Source: Arthrobotrys musiformis
Lineage: Eukaryota; Ascomycota; Orbiliomycetes; Orbiliales; Orbiliaceae
Direction: 5' to 3'
NCBI GenBank assembly: GCA_036971715.1
Contig: JAVHJL010000005.1
Location: forward strand, 1 to 64,000
DNA length: 64,000 nt
Shown: positions 21,051-31,435 of the stretch, one piece after another
Layout: every line of letters starts with the position of its first letter
Position numbering within the stretch: the stretch's first letter is position 1
Program-made: the position numbers and the translations under genes
Notes under the pieces: generated by a model
The model's database searches: none
What the model was told of the DNA's origin: nothing
Seen by the model: the letters and a program-made list of their open reading frames with translations, nothing else

Positions 21051-22899
21051 GCTCTGATCGGAATTCCCTCTTTCTATGGTCGAAGAACTGAAACCGGTAG
21101 CCTTCATCAAATCGTGAGGCTCGCGAGACTAGAACTGATGTACTATGACAATCTAACATCCACGTAGACATATGGTTTCATGCTACCAAAACCGATGGCG
21201 TAAGATTCCGTCGAAGCGATACCGAATCCCAACGAGGCTAAGTCGCGGTCCCAACGATATAAAGTCCCGGCACCGGGGAGTTATAATCGAGTATTTTATT
21301 GACCCGCGATTGATCAAATGCTATGAAACAACATCTTTGAAAACCGGAACTTTCCTAACTATGGCCTTCTTCCCACGTCACCTCGATCAGTCATTTCATT
21401 TATTTGCATGCGATAAGCTCCGGATTTTACCTTGCCTGTCAAGGCCCTATAAGTGTGTCTATTTGTCAAGTAAAAACCATTCCCACTCTGTGGATCTGGT
21501 TATCGCAGGTTAGCACTTTCATTGTTCCCAAAGCAATACTCCCACTGTGAGGTATCCCGGCTGGCAGCCTCAAGAGGCACGATTTGTGTTCAGTCAACTA
21601 CAAATAATGTTCAGGCACAAATCTAATTTTTGGGTTATAAAAATAACAAGAAGTCGAACAATGAATAATGAAAAGTCGAATCGCGCAAAGGTGTGTCAGT
21701 ATGACGCCCGCATTAGGGAGATCCGGGATACTTAGGTATACATGCCTGGAAATTTTTCCGGAGCACTGGACTCGCTTCTTGGCTCCCATAGTTTGTCCCG
21801 TTTACAGAAGATCTTGGTTTTTCCAAAAGATATGTTAGAAGTCCTGTAGCATTATCCACCAGCCTTGTGTTAATTAGAGAACTATATCAGAGGCAGTCTG
21901 GTCTTGCGTGGCAGTTGAGATTATGTGCTCTTGTTGGGTAGAATCCTACCAGCACATATAATACAACGTTCCCTAAGCAATCCTTGATAGGTCCAAAATT
22001 AGGATTGTTTGGTGAATAGAACCATAGTGTTAGAGCAGTAGATTCGACGCACTTGGTAATCAATGTGGATGATAAACTGGTGTTTGCATAGGGCCACGGC
22101 AAATACCGCATTTACCGGCACAATGAGCCTTTGTAATAAGTAGTGGATAACTAGATGCGTTTATTTAAAACTAAATTTGACTGTGTACCTTATTCGCTTA
22201 GTTTTGTAATATGATTAAAGCGAGTTTTTTTGTAACCAATTATATTTTAATCTCATACTATTAGTACATTTTCATTTATTTGGATTAAACTAGGATGAAT
22301 ACATATCCGGCGCCTGATACTTTCAGACACCGCAATTTAACGTCGGCTATCTCGCCTCCGGATGATACGTATTAATAGCTTAAGATGATTCTGAAACAAG
22401 GGGAATTCCGCACCTGAAATTTATGTGAAGCGGACAAAGCCATTACAGAGGGTTTGTCATTTCTTTTGTTAATAGACATACTGGGGCCTTTGTACAATAT
22501 CGCCTTCTATTCGAATAAATTCGAGGCAACTATAAGGAAATCCATTGCATGCCTGGTCTGATTTCGAAGTTTAACCCTAGCAAGGCTTCATACAAAGAAT
22601 TACCCCAACAGAAGTGTTAAATCTTTACCAGAAACTCGCCAAAAATTTCAATCGTTAATTTTGAGTATAGTTCTTTCATAATCCTTTATTTTTGAGGGTG
22701 ATCAAGCAAGGCTTCCTCGATCTCTTACTCCACGAACCCCTACAGCATCTTACGCACGTCGGCGGGCCAGACCGGAGGTCACTATGGCTATATGTGGCTT
22801 TTGTAAAGTCAAGTATAAAATTAAGCACCATTTCCACCCTAATATTTAACAACTTACTTTCTGCGTTCATTAATCATTCTACGGTACCATCCATTCAAC
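21051..22899. other. Intergenic, no gene recognised
   Basis: Only short shadow frames. A TATA-like element (TATAAAATTAAG, about 22813) lies about 90 bp before the small secreted protein gene. Nothing else could be supported. Confidence 0.55.
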
Positions 22900-23133
22900 A
22901 TGAAGGTGATCGCTTTATTACAATCCCTTATAACTCTCGCGCCTATCTGCGAAGATCCCGTAAGAGATCCACTCAACGATCTCTGGTGCTACATTCCGCA
23001 TACCCAAGTGAGATGCAGAAAACAGCCTTATTTGACGGCGGCTACTGTAGCCTGGTATAGTGATACGTGGGAAGTATTTAGATACCAGACGACAGGCAGC
23101 TGTGTCTACCCTTCTAAGGCGCCCATATGGTAA
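22900..23133 (+). CDS. Small secreted protein candidate (77 aa)
   Basis: The frame starts MKVIALLQSLITLAPICEDP. Its first ~16 residues have the form of a secretion signal. The rest is a small domain with three further cysteines (LWC, VRC, GSC) and aromatic residues (VAWYSDTWEVFRY). It ends IW-stop. A TATA-like box lies about 90 bp upstream. Small cysteine-containing secreted proteins in subtelomeres are often effector candidates, but size and signal are the only evidence. I recognise no family. It is not ruled out that this is a chance frame. Confidence 0.45.
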   Translation: MKVIALLQSLITLAPICEDPVRDPLNDLWCYIPHTQVRCRKQPYLTAATVAWYSDTWEVFRYQTTGSCVYPSKAPIW

Positions 23134-23969
23134 GCTTCGCATTATTCTTGGCAAATTTGTATAGTGTCAATAGAATATATACTAATTCATAAAAGTAATT
23201 CTAAGTGGCTATACTCGCCCATTCATAAGTGCTATATTTCGAAAACTCTCATTAGCCGCTGCAGTAATTTACTAGTCCCCTAAGGCCCTAATTATATTAT
23301 AAATTATAGACTAATTGGATTGTAGATAGTTTAGATTATTGCACCCCTAGGGAATAATGGGATTTGAATGTGCTCGCAAGACATGCCTTTTGCATATAGC
23401 AGAACGAACATTGAACGGGATTGGGTGGGATGTGTGATATAGTTACAGCTGATTTATACCGAGCGATAGTGGAAGTCACTAGCGACTACCACGCAATTGG
23501 ATACGGTTGAAATTTCATTTTCTTGCAAATCGTGATCGTGGGCTTATGTATCATATTTTCGCTCGAAGAGGTCCAAGAGGCCGGACGAATCGCTACTGTT
23601 TGTCTCATATTCGCAACCTAAGTGGCAATAAAAATCTATTGCAAGCCCATAAGGCCCGTGATAACATGTGGGTTAAACTCTAGTTCATAACGTATAATAA
23701 TTATCATTTTATTACATATTTCCTATTAATTATATTGGATATAGTCTATAACTTCACTTCAGTCTTCGACAACTTAGACAAATACGATGAGGCCGTATAT
23801 TCTGCGGCGCGCACGCACACACACACGCGCGTTCTAATTTGGGCGGGATTGGAATGCATATGTTGCTAAATAGTCCACAGGAACGTGCATTTTTGCGCTA
23901 TAACATGTCAAAAACTTCCCCACACCAGTCGGTATAAATGCCAAATAGTTATATTTATGAATTCATCCA
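23134..23969. other. Intergenic, with CA/CG dinucleotide tract
   Basis: No gene seen. A GCGCACGCACACACACACGCGCG-like alternating purine-pyrimidine tract lies at about 23806-23832, a type of sequence prone to Z-DNA. Confidence 0.6.
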
Positions 23970-25670
23970 TCATACGCGTGAGACAGCAAAAGGATTAGGC
24001 GTGAATGTCCCATCTGGATCAGCTTTAGCTCTCTGAACCCCCAACTTTTTGTACTTATCTTCATCCTCATAGTAGCATTTCCAAACCTTCTCATCGCTCA
24101 TATTCCAATCCCCCCACGAAGCCCAGAGCAGACGTCTATCAACGGGGCTAAACACACCATTCGGCCCGTTCATCAACATGTCATTCTTCGCTGCCCACTC
24201 TTCAGCGTAATGTTTCGAGTCATCATCCGTTTTATGGAAACAATCTAAAACCTGGACGATGGAGCTATCCCTCCAGCTGTACGAGGTACCGTTATTCCGA
24301 TTTGTGGTGAAGCGGGAGAAATTCCCACCATAATTCTGGATCTGCACGGCGAGTTTACAGCCGAGATAACGTTCGTAATTTTTCTGGCCTGGTTCGCCGT
24401 TGAGATAATGACCTGGATTATAGATTAGATCGATACGTTTGACTACCGTATCGACCCATTTGTTCGTTGACAGGTTTCTCTGGCTCGTAGAATACGCGCG
24501 CTTGACGTAGGGAAGGTCAAATTCCCGCGCTTTAGGAAACATCCAGTCACCAGTCAGAGTAGCCATATCCTTATCCCACTCGTCGATCAGTAAGGCCAGA
24601 TGCTTGAATGAACTGCCGAGCTCTCGGAACTTCTGGAACCAACGATCCACCGTTGAGTCGTACTTATCACCCTTGTTGACCGGGCACCATTGGGCGTTGA
24701 CGGTTATGATGGCAGGGAACGTGCCGTTCAGAAATTCGAGAAACCCGTCTGAAAACTGGTTTTTGATTTTTGCTTGGATATTTTCCCATATTCTAGAATC
24801 CTCTAATTCGGGGAACAAGCCTGTAACAGGGAATTCTGTGCTGAGAACGTTGATGCAGAGATCGTAATTACGTGGGAAATTGGCGTCGTCGGACATTTTC
24901 GCCAAATGTTTGAGTAGCTCTGTGAGGACCTCGCTGTTGTACAGCCAGAGACCCTTCAGGCCATGAGGGCCCTTAAAGCCATTCGGTCCCTCAATGGTAC
25001 CCATATAGTCTGACGCCTGGTAAACCTCGATGACATAATGGGTAATGATACCAAAATTACCTGGACTGCCACCGAGAATTGCCCAGAAGAGATTGGGATC
25101 GGTATCCTTGGTAACTTCCTTAATGGCGCCGTTGTAATCAACCATGCGGATCGACCTAACATGGTCACCAAACAACCCGAAGCTTCGACCCAATTGACCG
25201 TACCCTCCAGTCTGCGCGTGGCCGCCGACACAGACATAAGGGCAAAAACCGTGCGGGACGAACAGCTTATTATACGTGAGATAAGCATTAAAGTCCTTCA
25301 ATCGGTTGCTAACACCAGCATAGACGTACGTCTTATTCGCCAGCCCAGTAGAGTTGAACACCATCATATCCTTGTAGGTGTTTGTGAGATCGATCTGAAT
25401 GTTTTTCCCACTCGTGGACGATGCACCACTGTATTGGTGGCCACCGCTTTTGACGGCCACCGCGGCTTTGTTGTCCTTGGCCCATCTTACGATCTTTATA
25501 ATGTCGTCATCACCTTTTGGTTGCACGATGAGACCGGGGTTCATATCGTGGTCCTTTTGGTGGCTTGAGGTGGCATATTGTTGGTTGAAATAGGCGTAGT
25601 CTTTTTGTTGGAGTTCGGTACCGTCACGAGGGTATTGCATACCCTCTAGGTCTTCAATTCGAATAGACAT
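23970..25670 (-). CDS. BBE-like FAD-linked oxidase
   Basis: An intron-less frame of 566 codons. The FAD_binding_4 domain begins about residue 45 (GLIVQPKGDDDIIKIVRWAK). It has VKSGGHQYSGASS, where the His is the usual 8-alpha FAD attachment. It also has CPYVCVGGHAQTGGYG, where the Cys matches the second (6-S-cysteinyl) bond. The C-terminal BBE domain includes LWASWGDWNMSDEKVWKCYY. Such enzymes oxidise alcohols, sugars or secondary-metabolite intermediates with O2. There is no signal peptide, so it is probably cytosolic. It has no biosynthetic neighbours and lies about 27 kb from the PKS, so a shared pathway is not supported. Confidence 0.93.
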   Translation of the reverse strand: MSIRIEDLEGMQYPRDGTELQQKDYAYFNQQYATSSHQKDHDMNPGLIVQPKGDDDIIKIVRWAKDNKAAVAVKSGGHQYSGASSTSGKNIQIDLTNTYKDMMVFNSTGLANKTYVYAGVSNRLKDFNAYLTYNKLFVPHGFCPYVCVGGHAQTGGYGQLGRSFGLFGDHVRSIRMVDYNGAIKEVTKDTDPNLFWAILGGSPGNFGIITHYVIEVYQASDYMGTIEGPNGFKGPHGLKGLWLYNSEVLTELLKHLAKMSDDANFPRNYDLCINVLSTEFPVTGLFPELEDSRIWENIQAKIKNQFSDGFLEFLNGTFPAIITVNAQWCPVNKGDKYDSTVDRWFQKFRELGSSFKHLALLIDEWDKDMATLTGDWMFPKAREFDLPYVKRAYSTSQRNLSTNKWVDTVVKRIDLIYNPGHYLNGEPGQKNYERYLGCKLAVQIQNYGGNFSRFTTNRNNGTSYSWRDSSIVQVLDCFHKTDDDSKHYAEEWAAKNDMLMNGPNGVFSPVDRRLLWASWGDWNMSDEKVWKCYYEDEDKYKKLGVQRAKADPDGTFTPNPFAVSRV

Positions 25671-25762
25671 TTTTGCGGGTAGTACGATAATAAGCGTTCG
25701 AATTCTCTAACGGTTATCGAGAAACAACAGACCTGGCGCCATGGCGAGAGGTGGCACTGGGT

Positions 25763-25771
25763 CTTATATAA
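25763..25771 (-). promoter_or_regulatory. TATA element of the BBE-like oxidase gene
   Basis: TATATAAG on the minus strand, about 95 bp upstream of the ATG at 25670. This is a normal fungal TATA distance. Confidence 0.5.
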
Positions 25772-26383
25772 CATTTTTGTGGAACTATCCATCCCTCACA
25801 TTTTTCGGGTTAATTGATTGAGGAGGAAAGCAACGGGTCTATCATGTATGACGGCCGAATGGAAGGATATGCGCGGCTCTAGATTCTCGACTGCGATGCA
25901 TGTGATCGCGCAGTTTTGCAGGGCAGCGTGGGATGTAGTAGCTATTAGCTTCAGCCGTGCCGTAACCCAGAAACCCAACTAACGCTAACGTTACACAAAC
26001 TAGTCCAGCCCGAAAATACACGTATATAAACGTCTAAACTTAACAAATTGGATCCGTTGTATTCACGTTTAATTTTAGTACCTAGGAATTTTCCGCGCCT
26101 TAATCCGAGACAGCAAAAGAGGGTAAGGTCGCAAGGCTACGGGAGCGCGCGTGTTCGTATTAGGTTCAAACGAAGCTACAGTTGATATAATCCCGCCCCC
26201 AACGCCTCTTGAGATGACTCATGAAATCCGCAGCGACATCTTGGAACAGATGGGATCCTTAGCTTCGTTCGGTCTCCGAGTATTGTTATATTTTTATATA
26301 AAATTAATTCATTAATTAATTAATTATTTACTTCTTTATGTTTTTTATTCTGAATTAAATGATTAAATAAAGAAAACGGTTGT

Positions 26384-26950
26384 AGCAAAGCTACAGCAGC
26401 ATAATAAACCCAAGGCAGAAGTGGAGTCGGCTGGCGGTGCTATCAGAATGACAGTTGGAGACATCCATGCATTGCTGTGGTTGGAAGAAAAATCACATTT
26501 TTTTTAATAATTAAGTAAAATATTTTAGTATCCAATTTCGTATTCTGTAGTGATTCGATCAGTGTATACCATGCAACCGAAGGCTTATCCCGTCAGGTAT
26601 TTGACTTGTGAATGAGCATCGAAAGTACTTAGCCGGGGTTTGCAGAGAGGCAGTCATAAACAGGATTTTAGCAGGGATTTAGCAAAACTTTTGTGAACGA
26701 ATATACAAAGGTCACAAAAGAAAATTTTATATATACCTATTAGCTGTTTAGCACGGGGACAGGAATACGTTTCTAGAATTCTGTGTAAAGAAAACGCTCA
26801 CAAACCACAAATTATAAGCAGAAAGCCTCTCACAAACACCTATTAACCCAGATATTTTATGTCAAGTATACTGTAGTTGGAAGAAAAACCACAAGAACAA
26901 CACAACAGCACCAGTCCCGAATAAGCTGGCACCCAATCTGTACCCTGCCG
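26384..26950 (+). mobile_element. Fragments of an LTR related to the gypsy element
   Basis: 26384-26490 aligns with the start of the LTR at 2348 (shared TCAGAATGAC, GACATCCA, CTGTGGTTGGAAGAAAAA). 26868-26950 aligns with the next part (GTTGGAAGAAAAACCACA, CAACACAAC, GAATAAG...GCACCCA). About 380 bp of unrelated DNA separates them, and the join sequence is present on both sides. It looks like a solo-LTR of a related family interrupted by an insertion. Confidence 0.65.
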
Positions 26951-28111
26951 TGCTTGCAATTCTAATGCATTGATTCTTAGTCGTGTTAACAGCTCTTTTT
27001 CTTTTTCTTTCCCCACCATACTATATTGTTGATATTGGCAGTATTGTTAGAAGGTAATTCATTGCAACCCGCAAAGATCTAATTAGCTTCGTCTGTAAGG
27101 CTATTAACAAACTGGTTTCCAGTTTTTTTATCTTATTTTCTTTACCTACTGTTTCTTTTTTAGTTATTTTTCATGCTAAACCACAGGCATAAGTTTTGTT
27201 GGTTACGTTAGCATATGCATTTAGTTGTGTTTAACAAATATCTTTCTAAAGATCCGCTCGTTGTTGTGGCTAGTAGCCTGCCCTGTTCACAGAAACTGTC
27301 ACATCCAATGCCAAAGGCGGCCTTCAAATTGCAACAGCAGACAACACATCCTTAACGAGAATATAATCCAGATGCTGAATGTTTCGAATAAGAAGTATTT
27401 TCTAGAGCTAGATAACGGATAATGGCCATTGTCAGCCCCAACCAGCACACGAGACAGTGCCACAATAGTGGAATTAGTTGACAGACAGACCATCAAAGGG
27501 TAGCAAAATAAAATGGTTGCTTATGCAAGAAGTCTTCGCAATCATTCACAGATGCTTGGGCTTCAGTGATGACACTCCACGCAAAATTATTTCCTTTATG
27601 TTCTTCAATAACCTGACAATCCATGCTATATTGGCCTTTTATGGCTATTCACAGTATGGTTTTGCCATACTCTTATAAGTGGGGGTGTTAGCAAACTCTG
27701 CCCTACTTACATCTGTTTTCTGCTGATTCTTGGTTCTCTTTCTGGTTGTTCTTGGCAATGTAGATTCTTTAGATTTCTTTTCTGCGCGCTTTACCGTTAT
27801 ACTTCATATACTATTAATCCTTATAGTTTAGCAAGCAATCAACCTACTCTACTCTTATCCTCCCTCTTCTATAGTAAACCGGTCTAAACTACTACAGTTT
27901 GCCCTGTTTATGGTCTATTGAACGAAATAGCAAAACTGCCCTTCGTCGACAGTGCTACACAATGGAAGTATGCCTTCCCTTTACTCAATTTCTCCTTAAC
28001 ATCTTCCAACGCTCCGCGAACGCCTAGAGTTGTCCGGTTTGCGCTGGGGTCCGATATCCTCTTGTTTTTGTCGGGCCTCCTCCTCTCCTCCTTTTCGTCG
28101 GGTTTCCCGGA
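26951..28111. other. Intergenic, probable transposon debris
   Basis: Short frames only, for example 27478-27678. None has a recognised domain. It lies between LTR fragments and the Tc1/mariner remnant, and is most likely old element sequence. Confidence 0.45.
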
Positions 28112-28195
28112 GCGTTACTTTTTTGACATGCCTATGTATGTATTATTGCCGATATTCTGAGGTCGATCTACGAAGGCTTGTCAAAAAAGTAACGC
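28112..28195. repeat. 17-bp perfect inverted repeat pair
   Basis: GCGTTACTTTTTTGACA (28112-28128) and its exact reverse complement (28179-28195) are 50 bp apart. The right arm is likely the left terminal repeat of the adjacent Tc1/mariner element. The left arm may be the end of a neighbouring or nested copy. Confidence 0.7.
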
Positions 28196-28200
28196 ACCAT

Positions 28201-28228
28201 TGAATAAATAAATAAATAAATAAATAAT
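28201..28228. repeat. AATA microsatellite
   Basis: Six tandem AATA units just inside the presumed left end of the Tc1/mariner element. Confidence 0.8.
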
Positions 28229-28390
28229 TGGTGTGGTGCCCGGGGGCTGATATCTTGGGGACCCGGGGCGTGAAAAAGCCGCGCTGCGCTGTGTTTCGAC
28301 ACCAATACCACCACAACTACCGATACCACCATCATTATGACTACCGACCGACGAACCACTACTCCATGCGGATGAATCCAGATATTAACA

Positions 28391-28991
28391 TTGATAGGAG
28401 TGGGGGTTAAGCAAGTGGATGTTGCTGCTAAGTTTGGGGTCAACCGAAGCTCTGTTTTCAGACTTCTGTGCAAGGCGAAGGATAGGGGCTACAATCCTAG
28501 TGATTACACTACGCTTACTATAGAACATGTTCTTAATGAACAGCGGTCTGGAAGGCCCAAGAAGGCCACTGAAGAGGTTGAACAAGAAGTTGTGAACATA
28601 GTAGCTAAGGATAAGTCAGGCCGGGCGGCGAATACACGTTCAATTGCTGGAGAATTAGGGCTAAGTCATCAAATAGTGAGCAATACTGAAGCGTCAGAAG
28701 TTCAAAAAGCTGAAACCAACACGCAAACCAAGGCTTACTGCTGCTATGAGGCGTCTTCAGTTTGCATTACAACACAAAGATTGGACGCTGGAGGATTGGA
28801 AGCGGGTTATCTGGAGCGACGAAACCAGCGTTATCCTCGGGCAACGACGTGGAAGCTACCGCTTATGGAGACGCCCAGAAGAGCGGTATCATTCTGACGT
28901 TGTTACTCCTCGCTGGAATAAGGCCAGTCAGTTCATGTTCTGGGATGTTACACGTGGGATGCGGTAGGGCCGTGTCATATTTGGGCCGCGG

Positions 28992-29025
<34 letters not shown>

Positions 29026-29340
29026 GGTAGATATTGCAGTCGCTGCAATGAATGAAATAGCTGAACCAGCTGCGCGGCGTACTGGTCTTAGGAACAAGCC
29101 TGGTCGTAGGCCTCAATAGAAGTTTACTAAGATAAGCGGCACTCTTCTTCGCGAAAACAAAAAAGGAGGTATCGATTGGTACCGCTATCAACAAGAAATT
29201 ATAATGGCCAGGTAACTCACCAGATCTCAATATAATTGAGTTTTATTGGTACTATTTAAAGCAGAAGATTACCAGACATGGAGCACCAACAACTAGAAGT
29301 GACATGGAGGCGGCATGGCTCGATGAATGGTGCCAGTAGG
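28391..29340 (+). pseudogene. Tc1/mariner transposase remnant
   Basis: Helix-turn-helix sequence KQVDVAAKFGVNRSSVFRLL is followed by NEQRSGRPKKATEEVEQEVV. The catalytic region follows in another frame: KDWTLEDWKRVIWSDETSV with the first DDE Asp. Reading through stops near 29210-29340 gives PG-x-SPDLNPIEFYW-like sequence (NSPDLN core altered). Frameshifts occur near 28690 and 28880. A run of 33 A (28992-29024) interrupts the segment after the first catalytic Asp. The enzyme is dead. Confidence 0.82.
28992..29024. repeat. Poly-A tract (33 A)
   Basis: An uninterrupted A run inside the transposase remnant. It could be a true expansion, a retroposed tail or a sequencing-length artefact. Confidence 0.85.
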
Positions 29341-29739
29341 AAATAATGATTAGTTTTGTTTTGTAAATAGTCTGGAGAGCATTTTCTGACAATTATAATT
29401 GTTACTATTCAATTTTTAATAGTATTAATATTGATCAGACCTATAATTTCATATTTTTAGAGTGAAATTTTGAAAGTGTTACTCTGGTGTACTCTGATTT
29501 CATTCTGAAAATAAATAAACAAAAATTCACGGGAAAGAAGTTCCGGTACAGGGCATTGACAAAAGTACGGAGCATTGACAAAGTAAAGAGCTTGCTTTGT
29601 TAGAACAAGTCTTGGGATACACGAAGAAAAACTGTCTGACAAGACGACCTATTGAGATCGTAGAATTTGAAACAAAGAGGGGTCTAAAGTCCCCGGATCT
29701 GTAAGAGCGTTCAAAGCCGTCAAGATTGGGTCCATTCCC

Positions 29740-31021
29740 TTAAACCGGAGCCGGCTTAACTGGGGCCGGGATATCGGTCGTGTGGACGTGGTTGGAGAGA
29801 AGGCGGTTCTCCCCATCACCGGCTCCCATATAGAAGACGACTATATCATAGGTCCCCTCTTTATTGACTGTAGGTACGACACTCAATGCCCCGCCTTTCA
29901 AAACATCCACATTAAGATCCTCTGGCTTCTCTTGTCCAGGGTTTACGAAGTTGGTCTTGATGAGATACAACCTGCTATACTCCTCCTTGACATCTTGAGC
30001 AGCCAAAGTCTCTGACCCAACATAGAAAAGGAAAGCGGTATCGCCAATTGCACAAGCCGCATGTGTCGTCCAGCCCTGTAGCGTATTTCGTTTAATGGCA
30101 GTAGTACCCACGAAGCTAACCGGGAAGACTATTTGGAAAAAGAACATTAGTACTGCGCTTGCTAAGGATATATGTTCTGAGGAAGCAACCACGTCTCCGG
30201 CAGATACAAATTAGACAACTTACGGTCACCTTCACCCGGCTTGCTACTGAGTGGTTTCCATCTCAGGGTGTAGTTGTCCGATCCTTGATAAACAATGTAA
30301 CGACGGTCGCCCCCCTTATGATAGAAAGCAGAGATACTCGATTGCTTGCCAACGCCGTCGAGCGGCACATCCTTTGCCTTTCCAACTCTAGAGCCATCTC
30401 CTTCAAGAGAGTATTCCTTTACTGTCCTTCCGATTGGTTTGTCCCTATATTGTTTTTTTCAACTGCTAAGTATGTTCTTCGCTTAAGTCAGACACATATA
30501 TTTGTTATAGAGCTTACTCAAGTTCATATAGCCATCCGTGTTTCTGGCCATCGCCGGTACCCGCCAAGGCATTAATCTTGGTGGTAAGATCAAGACCTGC
30601 GGTAGATGGGCTCACGGAGAGAACGATATTCTCCTTCCTTTTGGTATACTTGGAAATGCCGTAGACGCGAATCTTAATTTGAATAGTTTCGATTAGTTTA
30701 GGTGAATGGCAATATGGAGGGATTAAATTACGATTATCGGACTGCATCGGAACTTACCTGGCTCCTGTACTTAAGAACAACGAGTGGTGTACCAGGGAGC
30801 AATGGTCCGAGATCCCAACCGAGTCCCGGAGTTGTTGGTGGTTGGTATTCCCCAAGCTTAAGGCCGTCAGAATTCAAATTGCCAGTGCTCTCAGTCTTCA
30901 TACCAAGGTTGCGGTAGGCAGTGGTATAAAACTCGAGGATTTCATCATTGTCCAAAGGGTTCAAAATGGCGGCAATGCCAGTGAGGGTTGTATCGCTGCA
31001 TTTATTCTCAATGGTAGACAT
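29740..31021 (-). CDS. Lectin-like beta-propeller protein (tentative)
   Basis: Exons 31021-30758, 30672-30518, 30444-30224 and 30128-29740 join in phase to 342 aa. The protein is built of repeating short beta units with Tyr/Phe and Trp at regular places: DNDEILEFYTTAYRNLG, IRVYGISKY, SSISAFYHKGGDRRYIVY, YTLRWKPL, TAFLFYVGSE, YDIVVFYMG. Length, IRVY-type strands and the lack of catalytic motifs resemble fungal fucose-lectin (AAL-like) propellers of about 310-340 aa. That family call is inference. There is no signal peptide at this start. The frame stays open upstream to about 31435, with MADIASS and a hydrophobic segment (LVVKLTKPILILCSLFC), so a longer membrane-anchored form is possible. Confidence 0.6.
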
Positions 31022-31435
31022 GGCTGCTGGGATGTTTTGATCTGAATAGTGACAGCTTGTATTGTGGTCTGAACAGGAACTTCGTGTGTCTACGTTATGT
31101 TCCGAATAGGGAATATCTGGGTGATCCTCTGGACTTGGTTGCTTAGGGCAGAATAGTGAACAAAGAATGAGAATTGGTTTTGTAAGTTTGACTACTAGAT
31201 CAAAGCTAAGAGAGATAGTGATACTGCGAGAAGATGTTTTCTGATCTGGTATTGAGGAATCTTCTACAGACTGGTGGGACACCTCGCCTTTTATAGACAG
31301 AGATGAAGCGATATCCGCCATCGAGCGATTACTATGGTGTGAGGAAAGGTCTCCAGTGCGGCCCGCAAGAAACTGTAATATTTCTTTCGAGATAGTCAAG
31401 AGATAGCTGTTTGGTAACCGTGAAAGGCTTTTCAC

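Noticed and set aside
23970..25670. BBE-like oxidase as a member of the PKS cluster
   Set aside because: It is 27 kb away, with many unrelated genes and a transposon remnant between.
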